DNA from: Rhizomicrobium electricum
Lineage (GTDB): Bacteria; Pseudomonadota; Alphaproteobacteria; Micropepsales; Micropepsaceae
DNA length: 64,000 nucleotides
Direction of reading: 5' to 3'
Assembly: GCF_011762045.1 (NCBI RefSeq)
Contig: NZ_JAASQS010000008.1
Location: 124,001 to 188,000, forward strand
Positions within the stretch are counted from its first letter, which is position 1, and the number at the start of each line of letters is the position of its first letter. Positions 36,850-45,909 of this stretch are shown here, piece after piece. Position numbers and translations under genes: made by a program. The notes below the pieces were generated by a model. It did no database searches. It worked only from the letters and a program-made list of their open reading frames with translations, and was not told the origin of the DNA.

Positions 36850-37015
36850 AGTTCATTCCTTTCGTAAGAAAGTTGGGAACCGTCACGGCCCCTGCCGCAG
36901 CGATGCCCGCGAGCAACAAGCGTTGGGATGAGTCCGTTAGGGAAATCAGAGGTGTGTTGCTGATTTACCTCTGTCATTTAAAAACATTCACTTAAGCCCT
37001 TGACGCGGAAAATAG

Positions 37016-37044
37016 TTGCAAAGTGTGGCCAATTTGCATATGAT
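37016..37044 (+). promoter_or_regulatory. Strong sigma-70 promoter for the intergenic small RNA
   Basis: TTGCAA (37016-37021), a 17-base spacer, TATGAT (37039-37044). The predicted first base is at about 37051, exactly where the first RNA stem begins. Confidence 0.7.
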
Positions 37045-37050
37045 CCTGGT

Positions 37051-37200
37051 GTGAAGAGAGAGTGTTCGGCACGCACTGCCCCCCCGCTCGCAAGCCGAGC
37101 CGCTCTTCACAAAAGCGGTGTCGGTCATCCCCTCCCGGCACTAGCGCGTAACGGCGCAAACGACGCCCGGCTGGCCCCCCAGCCGGGCGTTTTCTTTTTT
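37051..37200 (+). ncRNA. Candidate small RNA (~150 nt), unnamed
   Basis: A self-contained transcription unit in the gap after lolA, with a promoter ending at 37044 and a strong terminator at 37163-37200. The 5' domain is closed by a perfect stem (GTGAAGAG 37051-37058 with CTCTTCAC 37103-37110) and holds an inner hairpin GCTCG/CGAGC and a run of seven C. A second hairpin (GTGTCGG 37118-37124 with CCGGCAC 37135-37141) presents the loop TCATCCCCTC. C-rich loops like these resemble anti-Shine-Dalgarno target-binding sites of alphaproteobacterial trans-acting RNAs. No open frame with a ribosome site is present. It does not match 6S, SRP, RNase P or tmRNA as far as I can tell. Confidence 0.65.
37163..37200 (+). 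terminator. Rho-independent terminator of the small RNA
   Basis: ACGCCCGGCTGG, loop CCCC, CCAGCCGGGCGT: a perfect 12-base stem followed by TTTCTTTTTT. The T run is only on the plus strand, so it does not serve the convergent phosphatase gene. Confidence 0.9.
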
Positions 37201-37208
37201 GCCGTGTA

Positions 37209-37826
37209 TCAGAGCTGGAACGGGCTGCGATGCGGCTTCTCGAAGATGCCTTTGTGGCTGTCCGCGAGGCCGCGGGCCGACAACCACTGATCGAGGTCGG
37301 CGGGGTCATAAACCTCACGGACCCAGGCCGCGAGCGGCCGGCCGGCGGCATTCTCGGCAGCAAATGCGAGGAACGGCTTCAGCCAATGCTGGCCGGCTTT
37401 CGGCTTGTAGCCATAGCGATGCGGATCGAACTGCGCTTCTGCCGCAGGCATCGCCGCCCAGCCGTCGCGGTGAAGCAGATAGAGGGCGCAGGCGAACGCG
37501 GTCCGGTCGTGGCCGCCGGAGCATTTCATCAGAAAGGGGCGCGGCGCCGTCTCGAATGCCCCGACCAGCGTCGCCAACATGCTCCGGGTGGGCAGGTGGC
37601 GGGAATCAAGCTGGGCATCGATGTGCTGCGCGCCGAGCCGTTCGCAGACCGCCCGCTCGTATCGGTACCAGCTGAGGTCGCCGTTCTCGCCGCGGAGATT
37701 GATGATCGCCTTGAGCCCGTGGCGCGTCATCAAGCCCTCGAGGCCGCCGAAAAAGGCCTGTGACGAACGCGCCGCCTCGCCTTCGCGAACCCAATGGAAG
37801 TTGTACAAGGTGTCGGTGAGAGGCAT
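37209..37826 (-). CDS. Dual-specificity/tyrosine phosphatase-like protein
   Basis: 205 residues. The signature CSGGHDRT (Cys-x5-Arg) lies near residue 112 after PRPFLMK, the P-loop of Cys-based phosphatases, and an upstream INLRGENGDLSWYRYE holds the likely general-acid region. Such proteins (DUF/Y_phosphatase3-like) remove phosphate from protein or small molecules. An alternative ATG at 37853 would start back to back with the divergent gene at 37854. Neither start has a clear ribosome site. It shares its promoter region with that small membrane protein. Confidence 0.8.
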   Translation of the reverse strand: MPLTDTLYNFHWVREGEAARSSQAFFGGLEGLMTRHGLKAIINLRGENGDLSWYRYERAVCERLGAQHIDAQLDSRHLPTRSMLATLVGAFETAPRPFLMKCSGGHDRTAFACALYLLHRDGWAAMPAAEAQFDPHRYGYKPKAGQHWLKPFLAFAAENAAGRPLAAWVREVYDPADLDQWLSARGLADSHKGIFEKPHRSPFQL

Positions 37827-37853
37827 GTTCGTCGCCGGATGAGGGAGGATCAT

Positions 37854-38387
37854 ATGCAGCTTAGCAGAAAAACGCTGACCGCTCGTTGGGCCTGGACCAC
37901 GGCCGCGGCAATCGTCCTCCTGGTGATCCTGAATGTGCTCGATGGCGCGCTGAAGGCCAAGACCGGCTACGGCACCACCAGCCTGCAGGGGATCGGTTCC
38001 GGCTGGGGCGTCCGGGTGATCGTCGATCACTGGACCAGCCCGCCCGACGCCGCGTTGGCCGGCTTCCTGCTCGGCCTCGATTTCCTCTTCATCCCGCTCT
38101 ACGGCGCGGCGCTGTTCTACGGCGCACTGGCGGCGGTCGACCGCTTCGCCGCTTACGGCGGACGGCTGAAGCGGATTCTCACCCTCTTGGCGCTGGCGCC
38201 GGTCGGCGCCGCGATCTGCGATGCGATCGAGAATGTGCTTCAGCTTTACATGCTGACCCACGCCTCGACCGACATCATGGCCTCGTTCGCGCTCGAAGCC
38301 ACCGCCGCCAAATGGCTCGGCATTCTGATCGGCGTTCTGCTGTCGCTGGCGGCGCTGGTCGGGCGGATAATCAAGAAGCGGGACTAG
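37854..38387 (+). CDS. Four-helix membrane protein of unknown function
   Basis: 177 residues with four predicted membrane helices (about 12-30, 64-90, 103-120, 150-170). GAGGGAGGATC before the ATG at 37854 fixes the start. The acidic/basic loop pattern (DHWTSPPDAALAG, CDAIENVLQLYML) is not one I recognise. Its stop overlaps the stop of the convergent glycosyltransferase-like gene by about three bases. Divergent from the phosphatase. Confidence 0.65.
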   Translation: MQLSRKTLTARWAWTTAAAIVLLVILNVLDGALKAKTGYGTTSLQGIGSGWGVRVIVDHWTSPPDAALAGFLLGLDFLFIPLYGAALFYGALAAVDRFAAYGGRLKRILTLLALAPVGAAICDAIENVLQLYMLTHASTDIMASFALEATAAKWLGILIGVLLSLAALVGRIIKKRD

Positions 38388-40150
38388 CGGCTCACGCGAT
38401 AAAGCCGGAACTCCTTGGGGCCGTTCTTCAGCGGCACCGGCTTCAGCCACGCGGGATAGCGGCCGACCGCGATTTCGCCGCCGAAACCGGGCCAGTTGTC
38501 GTGCCGGCAGACCAAGGCGTGCGAAATCCCGCGCCGCTGCACGACATCGCGCGCCGCCGCTTTGCCGCCATGCAGGAAGGCAGCGGTGTCCTTCACGGCC
38601 GGTAGAATCTCGTAAGGCCCGGCGATCACGCGCGCCTTGGTGCGCCAGAGGATTTCCGGCCCGTGATCGAGCGGCGCCATGACGATCGCGTTGTCGGGAA
38701 GGCTTTGTTGCAGGACCCGGATGGCACCGCTCCAATTGCAGGCCGCGTGCGGATGCGTGTCGAATTGATCGAGGCCTTTCGCGGTTTGCGTCGCGATGGT
38801 GGGCAGGACCTGAAGCAGCAACGCGCCGCCGAGGGCAAACGTGCGCAAGGGAATGCGAGAGCGGCCGATGCGAAGCGCTACCTCGCTCTGCATGATGGCG
38901 ATGGTCGTCAGCGTCCACGGCAGCAGCATCACCGCCTGGGTCTCGCCCGACCAGCGCATTTGAACCAGCGCCAGCCCACCGAACAGGACGAAGCCGATCA
39001 GCGACAAAACCATCGCCGGTTTGTCGGCCGTGGGGCCACGGACGAGCCGCCAAATCACCAGCGGCAAAGCCAGCAGAGGCGCCGTCATCTGAGCGAAGAA
39101 GGCGGCGAGGCCGAACCAGCCGCCTTTGGCCAGCGGCTGCAATTCGCCAATTTGCGCGTGCCAGGCGACGATCACCGGATCGAGATGCGGCCACGGTCCG
39201 AGGAAGAAATCGGGATACGCCGCTGCCATCACGCCTGCTGCGAATACGAGCGCGAGCCCGAGGGCCGCGAGCTTGCGTCCGGTTCCGGCGAGGAGCCCGC
39301 GCGCGTCGGTGAACACGACCGCGGCCATGCCAAACGTACCGCTCGCCAGCGCCAGCACATGGGCAATGGAGACACGGTCGTACGCGGCGATGACGAGGAA
39401 ATGGCCGCCCTCCCATGTCAGCCATGCCACGACGGTGAAGACGGCGCCGGCGAAATAGAGAAGCAGCGGGCGCAGCGTCTTGCGGCCGTAGAACAGCCAC
39501 GCCAGCGCCAGCGCCGCCGACACGAGAAAAATGGTCAGCAAGGCTTCGACCGAGGTCGCCAGCTGCAGTCCGGCCATGACGCCGGCCGCGAGCGCCCAGC
39601 GCGACCCCGCACGGCCGTCGAACAGGGCATAGGCCCAAGCAAGCTGCGCCAGCAAAAGGCCAAGCACCAGGCTTTGATGATCCGGCCGGCCGGCGATGAA
39701 GGAGCCCGCGAGCTGCGGCTGGGTGAAAATCAAAATCGTCAGCCACAGGAACGCCGGTCCGGCGATGCGGGGCTTCACGCCCCAGGCAAAGACCGCCAGC
39801 GCCGCCACCAGCAGCAGCGGGCTGATCGCGCTGCCCCAGACATAGAGCGCGCTATGCGGATCGAGCCCTAGCGCCTTCAACGGCGCCGCGCCCGCGACCA
39901 GCAACGTGTCGAAAACCGCCGTCCAATGAATGGTGAAGCCGAACGGGGCGTTGATGCGCGGATCGACGGTGTCGTGCCAGCCGCCTTCGGTCATCAGCCG
40001 CAAGGCCCGCTGCAGATGCATGTAGCAGTCGGGATCGAGCAGGACGCCATGCAGCACGGCGTTGTTGCCGCCGGCCAAGAGGATCGCTTCGACGGCAATC
40101 ACCAGGATGCCGGCCAGAAGCGCCGTTCGCGAAAGGGACCACTCTTTCAT
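38384..40150 (-). CDS. Large polytopic membrane protein, GT-C (STT3/AglB-like) glycosyltransferase candidate
   Basis: 588 residues with about twelve membrane helices and a soluble C-terminal part of about 130 residues. The first long loop carries LLDPDCYMHLQRALRL, which resembles the acidic DxD-type motif in loop 1 of STT3/PglB and related GT-C enzymes, and GRPDHQSL occurs later. Substrates of such enzymes are lipid-linked sugars; the acceptor is unknown. The ATG at 40150 has AGGAGT in front. It diverges from sucC. Assignment to STT3 proper is not certain, since the WWDYG motif is missing. Confidence 0.65.
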   Translation of the reverse strand: MKEWSLSRTALLAGILVIAVEAILLAGGNNAVLHGVLLDPDCYMHLQRALRLMTEGGWHDTVDPRINAPFGFTIHWTAVFDTLLVAGAAPLKALGLDPHSALYVWGSAISPLLLVAALAVFAWGVKPRIAGPAFLWLTILIFTQPQLAGSFIAGRPDHQSLVLGLLLAQLAWAYALFDGRAGSRWALAAGVMAGLQLATSVEALLTIFLVSAALALAWLFYGRKTLRPLLLYFAGAVFTVVAWLTWEGGHFLVIAAYDRVSIAHVLALASGTFGMAAVVFTDARGLLAGTGRKLAALGLALVFAAGVMAAAYPDFFLGPWPHLDPVIVAWHAQIGELQPLAKGGWFGLAAFFAQMTAPLLALPLVIWRLVRGPTADKPAMVLSLIGFVLFGGLALVQMRWSGETQAVMLLPWTLTTIAIMQSEVALRIGRSRIPLRTFALGGALLLQVLPTIATQTAKGLDQFDTHPHAACNWSGAIRVLQQSLPDNAIVMAPLDHGPEILWRTKARVIAGPYEILPAVKDTAAFLHGGKAAARDVVQRRGISHALVCRHDNWPGFGGEIAVGRYPAWLKPVPLKNGPKEFRLYRVSR

Positions 40151-40259
40151 GGCACTCCTATGTGCCAGCTCACGGTTAAAATACCGTCGTTCGCGTCCCG
40201 TTTCGTCACCGCCGGACACGGCGCGGCGTGATTCGCGTTTTGAACACTTCTAAAAAAGT

Positions 40260-40287
40260 TTGCGCGACCAAATTCGGCTGCTATTGT
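40260..40287 (+). promoter_or_regulatory. Possible promoter of sucC
   Basis: TTGCGC, 16 bases, TATTGT, about 30 bases before the sucC start codon. Only a partial match to the consensus. Confidence 0.3.
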
Positions 40288-40315
40288 TCCGCCGGTTCCC
40301 GCCGAGCGAGCTTCC

Positions 40316-41482
40316 ATGAACATCCACGAATACCAGGCCAAAGACATCCTGCGTTCCTTCGGTGCCCCTGTTCCCTTGGGGAAAGCGGCGTTCAGCGTCG
40401 AAGAAGCGGTGCATCTCGCCAAGATGCTGCCCGGTCCGGTGTGGGTGGTGAAAGCGCAGATTCATGCCGGCGGCCGCGGCAAAGGCGGCGGCGTCAAAGT
40501 CGTCAAATCGATCGAGGACGTCGAAAAGGAAGCCCGGCGCATGCTGGGCATGACCCTGGTCACGCATCAGACGGGGCCGCAGGGCCGCGAAGTGAAGCGG
40601 CTCTATATCGAAGACGGCTCCGCCATCGCGCGCGAACTTTATCTGTCGGCACTGGTCGACCGCGCCACCTCCCGCATTTCGTTCATCGTCTCGACCGAAG
40701 GCGGCATGGATATCGAAGAGGTGGCCAAGAACACGCCGGACAAGATCCACACTTTCTCGATCGATCCGGCGGTCGGCTATTCGCCGTTCATCGGCGTCCA
40801 GATCGCGGCCGCGCTGAAACTCGACGGCGCCCAGATCAAGCAGTGCGTGGCGCTGGTGAAGAGCCTCTACGACGCCTTCACCGCCAAGGACATGAGCCTT
40901 CTGGAGATCAACCCGCTGGTGGTCACCAAGGACGGCAAACTCGTCTGTCTCGATGCCAAGGTGAATTTCGACGACAACGCACTCTACCGCCACAAGGACG
41001 TGATGGAGCTGCGCGACTTCGGCGAAGAGGAGCCGACCGAGATCGAGGCCTCGCGCTACGATCTTTCCTACATCAAGCTCGACGGTTCGATCGGCTGCAT
41101 GGTCAACGGCGCCGGTCTTGCCATGGCGACGATGGACATCATCAAGCTGTACGGCGGCGAACCGGCGAACTTCCTCGATGTCGGCGGCGGCGCCACCAAG
41201 GAAAAAGTCACCGCGGCCTTCAAGATCATCCTCAGCGACGCCAACGTGAAAGGCATTCTGGTCAATATCTTCGGCGGCATCATGAAATGCGACATCATCG
41301 CGGAAGGCATCGTCGCTGCCGCCAAGGAAGTGCATCTCGCCGTGCCGCTGGTGGTCCGGCTCGAAGGCACCAATGTCGAAAAAGGCAAGGAAATCCTTAG
41401 CCAATCGGGTCTGCCGATCATTTCCGGCGACGATCTCGCCGACGGCGCCGAGAAGATCGTCAAGGCGGTCGCAAACGCGTAA
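40316..41482 (+). CDS. sucC: Succinyl-CoA synthetase subunit beta
   Basis: 388 residues, ADP-forming type. Makes succinate and ATP (or GTP) from succinyl-CoA in the TCA cycle, with SucD. Motifs: [20 protein letters not shown] at the start, the ATP-grasp segment [65 protein letters not shown] split over the CoA-ligase region. The full family length is present. sucD is separated from it by an unrelated exported protein gene of 570 bases, which is unusual. Confidence 0.98.
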   Translation: MNIHEYQAKDILRSFGAPVPLGKAAFSVEEAVHLAKMLPGPVWVVKAQIHAGGRGKGGGVKVVKSIEDVEKEARRMLGMTLVTHQTGPQGREVKRLYIEDGSAIARELYLSALVDRATSRISFIVSTEGGMDIEEVAKNTPDKIHTFSIDPAVGYSPFIGVQIAAALKLDGAQIKQCVALVKSLYDAFTAKDMSLLEINPLVVTKDGKLVCLDAKVNFDDNALYRHKDVMELRDFGEEEPTEIEASRYDLSYIKLDGSIGCMVNGAGLAMATMDIIKLYGGEPANFLDVGGGATKEKVTAAFKIILSDANVKGILVNIFGGIMKCDIIAEGIVAAAKEVHLAVPLVVRLEGTNVEKGKEILSQSGLPIISGDDLADGAEKIVKAVANA

Positions 41483-41561
41483 GGCCGGCCTATGCCGCAG
41501 CTTCGGACCAGTGATACCCTCATACCGGCCGGATGTCCGGCCCGTAGCGAAGGGGGGAATT

Positions 41562-42131
41562 ATGCGTTCCAGTATTCTGACGATAGCCGCCGCGTTGGTG
41601 TTCGCGTCTGCGGGCGCCCGCGCCGATACGGCGTTCGATGCCTTCAAACAAATCTGCATCGAATCCCATGCCGATGGCGACAAGGCCTTGGCGATCGGCG
41701 ACAGCTTGGGTTGGATGCCCATTCCCAAGGCGATGCTCGATCAGTTTCCCAAGGGCGAGTTCAAGGATCCGCGCGGCCGTCTGCGGACCACGGACGACGA
41801 GTTCATCATGCTGGTCGTCGGCCACGGCGCGCCGCTGTTTTCGCCCGACACGGAAATCAGGGTCTGCGCCGTTGCGGTGCTGCCCACCCGCGCCGAGGGC
41901 TTCGACAAGCAGGCCGCGGATCTGGCCGGTGTGGAAAAAGACGCATCGTTCAGCAAGACTGCCTTCATCTGGCGCGAAGAGAACGGCAAGCACATCAAAG
42001 TCGACCGCAATTCGCGGGATTTGAAAACCTACGTCGCCAACGGCAACCTCAACTTCCTCGTGACACTCGGGAACGCCAAGATTTCGATGGTCATGCTGGC
42101 GGTTCCGGGGACCACGCCCGCCAAACCCTAG
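41562..42131 (+). CDS. Exported protein of unknown function inside the suc operon
   Basis: 189 residues with a signal peptide (about 1-22, [11 protein letters not shown]). The mature part begins [20 protein letters not shown] and contains [14 protein letters not shown], a short helix then mostly beta prediction; two Cys (one in QICIES, one in RVCAVAV) could pair. I do not recognise a named family, though the opening resembles small periplasmic proteins found in alphaproteobacteria. AAGGGGGGAATT precedes the ATG. It lies 79 bases after sucC and 19 before sucD on the same strand, so it must be transcribed with them. Confidence 0.75.
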   Translation: MRSSILTIAAALVFASAGARADTAFDAFKQICIESHADGDKALAIGDSLGWMPIPKAMLDQFPKGEFKDPRGRLRTTDDEFIMLVVGHGAPLFSPDTEIRVCAVAVLPTRAEGFDKQAADLAGVEKDASFSKTAFIWREENGKHIKVDRNSRDLKTYVANGNLNFLVTLGNAKISMVMLAVPGTTPAKP

Positions 42132-42150
42132 CCTTACTGGAGCCCTGAGC

Positions 42151-43029
42151 ATGTCCATTCTTGTCGAAAAGAACACCCGTGTGATCTGCCAGGGCTTCAC
42201 CGGCAATCAAGGCACGTTTCATTCCGAGCAGGCGATTGCCTACGGCACCAAGATGGTCGGCGGCACCTCGCCGGGCAAAGGCGGCACCACCCATCTCGGT
42301 CTGCCGGTGTTCGATACGGTGAAGGACGCGCGAGAGGCGACCGGCGCCGACGCTTCGGTGATCTATGTACCGCCGCCGTTTGCTGCCGATGCGATCCTCG
42401 AAGCCATCGATGCCGAAATTCCGCTGATCGTCTGCATCACCGAGGGCATCCCGGTGATCGACATGGTGAAGGTGAAGCGCGTCCTCGACGGCTCCAAGTC
42501 GCGGCTGATCGGGCCCAATTGTCCGGGCGTCATCACGCCGGGCGAGTGCAAGATCGGCATCATGCCGGGCCATATCCATCGCCGCGGTTCGGTCGGCATC
42601 GTGTCGCGTTCGGGCACGCTGACCTATGAAGCGGTGGCGCAGACGACCGCGGTCGGTCTCGGCCAATCGACTTGCGTCGGCATCGGCGGCGATCCGGTGA
42701 AAGGCACCGAGCATATCGACGTGCTCGAAATGCTGCTTGCCGATCCGGAGACCAAAAGCATCGTCATGATCGGCGAGATCGGCGGCACCGCGGAAGAAGA
42801 CGCGGCCGATTTCATCAAGCATTCGAAGGTGAAAAAGCCGATGGTCGGCTTCATTGCCGGCGTCACTGCGCCTCCGGGCCGCCGCATGGGCCATGCCGGC
42901 GCGATCATTTCCGGCGGCAAGGGTGGTGCCGAGTCCAAGATCGAGGCGATGAAGTCCGCCGGCATCCGCGTGTCGCCAAACCCGGCCGCGCTGGGCACGA
43001 CGATGATGGACCTGCTGAAGGGCGTTTAG
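42151..43029 (+). CDS. sucD: Succinyl-CoA synthetase subunit alpha
   Basis: 292 residues. Carries the CoA-binding Rossmann domain ([36 protein letters not shown]) and the phosphohistidine region near residue 247 ([16 protein letters not shown]), whose His takes the phosphate during catalysis. It pairs with SucC. Its stop overlaps that of the convergent S41-like gene by four bases, so the suc transcript must end inside or beyond that gene, or by rho. Confidence 0.98.
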   Translation: MSILVEKNTRVICQGFTGNQGTFHSEQAIAYGTKMVGGTSPGKGGTTHLGLPVFDTVKDAREATGADASVIYVPPPFAADAILEAIDAEIPLIVCITEGIPVIDMVKVKRVLDGSKSRLIGPNCPGVITPGECKIGIMPGHIHRRGSVGIVSRSGTLTYEAVAQTTAVGLGQSTCVGIGGDPVKGTEHIDVLEMLLADPETKSIVMIGEIGGTAEEDAADFIKHSKVKKPMVGFIAGVTAPPGRRMGHAGAIISGGKGGAESKIEAMKSAGIRVSPNPAALGTTMMDLLKGV

Positions 43030-44555
43030 CCTCCGCGTGTCTTCCGCTCGGCCAGATCCTGGATCACGACGACCAGAAACGCGGCCGTCGACCATTCGAG
43101 ATCGCTCAGCGTGATCGCCGGACTGTAGAAGCCGCCGGATGCCCGCGGGCGATGGACCCAGACCTTGTTGGGAATGACGACGCTGGCGAGGCCGGAGGGC
43201 AGCTTTTCGAGGCGGACTTCGAGATAGTTCGAATCCGCCGAACTCGGAGCGCCGATCAGTTTAGTATTGGGAAAACGGGTGAAGACGTCGAGCGCATCGT
43301 TGCAGGCGCTGGCACATTGGCCCGGCACGATGACGTAAACCGGCGTTTTCAACGCCGGCTCGGCCGGAGCGGTCGAGGGCTTCGCATCGGAGGAATTTCG
43401 CGCGACATAGAATTTGTCGCCTTTGTCGAGCGCCGCCTGCATTCCCTCAGCGACTTTCGTCCAACTCGCGGCCATATCGGGGAAGCCCTTGGCAGAGGCT
43501 TCGCCGGCGCTGCGGCGCACATACTCGGTATTGCCGGGCGATGCGCGCCACCAGATCTCGACGTCCTTGAAATGCGCTTTCATTTCGGCGTCGACCAAGG
43601 CTTTGCCCCACAAGGCTCCGGCGATATCGCGGCTGTAGCTCGAACTGCCGCCGTGATTGCCTCGCAAATCGAGCACGATCGCGCGTGCGCCGAGGAGTTT
43701 GCCGCGATCGCTGGTGATCTTCGCGATCAGGTCGCCATAGACGGCTTTGACTTTCTCGTCGAGCGAGAAGGTCGGCATCGCGATCCAGAAAATTCCCGGT
43801 TCCGGCTCGGTCATGCCGGGCGCAAGCACATCTCCTCTGATCCCTTGGTTGGACCATTCGCGCATTGTCTTGCCGCTTTGGCCCGCCGGCCGCCACGCCA
43901 GGGTCTGTGTCGAGGTCTTGCCGGAGGTTTCGAAAACGCAAGATTTCGGTAAGGTGACGAACGGGTTTTTCGTATCCGCGAAAATCAGACCGGCCATCGA
44001 CCACCACTGACCGGGTTGATCCGCCCGCCCCATGAAACGGAAGACATTGCGCACGATGAGGTCCTTGATCGCAACGCCGTCGCACGAAACGACTTTGGCC
44101 CCGCGCGCGATCCCGTCCGCTTCCGACCCGAAGACATAAAGGCCGTTGCCGCGCCACACCGCGACGAAACCCGGCCATGTCGGTTCGCCGATATCGGTCT
44201 TGCCGAGCGTCGGAAAAACGCCGGCGTGGCCGTCGCTGAGCACGGCGCGGAAGCGCGAAATCGCCGCGGCATACCCGGCGGCGTCACGGGTCTGCGCCGC
44301 CAGCGCAAGGCTTTGCTGCTGCGCTTTTTTCAGGAGGTCGCGGAAGCCGGGATTGGCCGGGTCGTAGACCCCCGGATGATTTTCAACGAGCACGGCGTAC
44401 GCCGCGTTGATGTCCCTGGTCGCGGCATCGGACCAGCCTTTTGGATCAGTCGGATAGTTCGGCGTCGGGTCGCCGCCCCAGGCGGGACCGCAAAGCATCA
44501 GAAGAAGAACTGTGCAGAACCGGCGGACTGCCGCGCGCGTGCCATGCATGGTCAT
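43026..44555 (-). CDS. S41 (C-terminal processing peptidase)-like exported protein
   Basis: 509 residues. The signal peptide spans about 1-27 ([13 protein letters not shown]). A helical N-terminal part with [14 protein letters not shown] and the DGHAGV loop is typical of the tail-specific protease group. The catalytic domain has [16 protein letters not shown] and [18 protein letters not shown], where the Ser after Ala matches the S41 nucleophile; the Lys of the dyad is not obvious by eye. It could cleave C-terminal tails of envelope proteins or be a non-peptidase relative. It lies between sucD and sucA on the opposite strand. Confidence 0.82.
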   Translation of the reverse strand: MTMHGTRAAVRRFCTVLLLMLCGPAWGGDPTPNYPTDPKGWSDAATRDINAAYAVLVENHPGVYDPANPGFRDLLKKAQQQSLALAAQTRDAAGYAAAISRFRAVLSDGHAGVFPTLGKTDIGEPTWPGFVAVWRGNGLYVFGSEADGIARGAKVVSCDGVAIKDLIVRNVFRFMGRADQPGQWWSMAGLIFADTKNPFVTLPKSCVFETSGKTSTQTLAWRPAGQSGKTMREWSNQGIRGDVLAPGMTEPEPGIFWIAMPTFSLDEKVKAVYGDLIAKITSDRGKLLGARAIVLDLRGNHGGSSSYSRDIAGALWGKALVDAEMKAHFKDVEIWWRASPGNTEYVRRSAGEASAKGFPDMAASWTKVAEGMQAALDKGDKFYVARNSSDAKPSTAPAEPALKTPVYVIVPGQCASACNDALDVFTRFPNTKLIGAPSSADSNYLEVRLEKLPSGLASVVIPNKVWVHRPRASGGFYSPAITLSDLEWSTAAFLVVVIQDLAERKTRGG

Positions 44556-44611
44556 TTTCGATGCCCCCCGAAAACGGGAGCATTCTCGACCTTGGTTCCG
44601 CGGTCGTCAAA

Positions 44612-45784
44612 TCACGGCGAGGCGACGGGCTTCTCCACCAGTCCGCGGATCCACTTCTGCATCGGCTTTTCGTAATAGCGGTACGACAGCGTCGCGAGCA
44701 CCAGCAGGACGGCATAGAACCCCAGCATCGACCACCAGTGCATGAACGCCATCGGCGTCAGGCCGATGCTCAGCGCCGTCAGCGCGCACGCCGTCTGCAG
44801 CGGAAAATGCAGCATGTAGACGGAATAGGATATATCGCCGAGATAGGTCGTTTTTTTGTAGAAGCGCGGAAACAGGTTTAGCACCGTCTCGCTCAAGGCG
44901 AGCGCGGTTACGGTCAGCGGCACCGCCGTGAGAATATAGGCGATGTGGAAATAGACGTTGGTGTAGTCGGGATCGTACCAGTCGTCGGGCAGCCGATCGG
45001 TGATCCATTCCACCGCCTGATGCAGCGGGCCGAATTCGATCTCGATCACAACCAGGGCCCACACCGCCAGGCACAGAAGCCCGATCGCCTGCGACACCCG
45101 TCGCGCCGATTTCAGGGTGCGGATTTTCTCGACCGCGAAATAAGCCACGCCGCCGAAGAAGAAGCCCATCATCCCGCGGCCGATCATCTGATTCCAGCTA
45201 TAGAGCAGCAGACCCGCAACCACGGCGGCTGCCGCGCTTTTCCAGCCGTTGAGACCGAGGCGGCAGAGCACGAAAAACAGCACGTACAGTCCGGCTTCGA
45301 CCGATACCGTCCAGGCCGGGCCGTTGAAGGTCTGGTCGAAATTGAGCGGCACCCACTGCTGGACCATGAACAGGTTCGCCACGAACCGGTCCCAGGCGCC
45401 GGCCGGGAAGATGAAGTAGGTGCCGGTGCGGGCGTGAAACGCGCTTTGCAGCAGCGCGACGGCGACCAGCATCAAGGCGTGCAACGGCCATAGCCGCGAG
45501 AATCGCAACAGCGCGAACTTGCCCGCCGCCACTTTCCGCTCGCGGATCGCCTCCCGGTACAACCAGAAGAACACGAACCCGGAGAGCGCGAAGAACAGGT
45601 CCACTGCCGCCCAAGCTTCGAGATAGAACGGCTCCAGCAGGTGAAAGAACGGCTGGGCGTCCCGCGGCCAGACCGGCGGATAACTGCCGGACATCGCGAA
45701 AAAATGCTGCCAATGCCAAATCACGATGGTCAGCGCCGCCAGACCACGAATGGCATCGAGGGAATAGAGCCGCTTCATTTGCAA
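44612..45784 (-). CDS. Acyltransferase 3 (OafA/YrhL-like) membrane protein
   Basis: 390 residues with about ten membrane helices. The N-terminus MKRLYSLDAIRGLAALTIVIWHW carries the family R-x10-H motif (Arg14 and catalytic His22), followed by FFALSGFVFFWLYRE. Such enzymes move acyl groups, often acetyl, to sugars of lipopolysaccharide, capsule or peptidoglycan. No glycan cluster is next to it, so the target is unknown. It diverges from sucA over a 125-base gap. Confidence 0.9.
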   Translation of the reverse strand: MQMKRLYSLDAIRGLAALTIVIWHWQHFFAMSGSYPPVWPRDAQPFFHLLEPFYLEAWAAVDLFFALSGFVFFWLYREAIRERKVAAGKFALLRFSRLWPLHALMLVAVALLQSAFHARTGTYFIFPAGAWDRFVANLFMVQQWVPLNFDQTFNGPAWTVSVEAGLYVLFFVLCRLGLNGWKSAAAAVVAGLLLYSWNQMIGRGMMGFFFGGVAYFAVEKIRTLKSARRVSQAIGLLCLAVWALVVIEIEFGPLHQAVEWITDRLPDDWYDPDYTNVYFHIAYILTAVPLTVTALALSETVLNLFPRFYKKTTYLGDISYSVYMLHFPLQTACALTALSIGLTPMAFMHWWSMLGFYAVLLVLATLSYRYYEKPMQKWIRGLVEKPVASP

Positions 45785-45909
45785 ATCCTTCGCAACTTCC
45801 GGGATTTACGCTCTGTTACCAATGGCCACCGGAACGGGAGGAAAGTCGTAGTTTTTGCCGCGGGATTGCGGTACACCGTTCAATTCGAATAGTTCTAAAC
45901 TCCCCCGAG

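Noticed and set aside
37827..39746. Long minus-strand frame reading into the phosphatase gene
   Set aside because: The upstream part overlaps the opposite-strand and other-frame membrane protein genes and is Arg/Ala-rich noise. Only the last 205 residues form a phosphatase.
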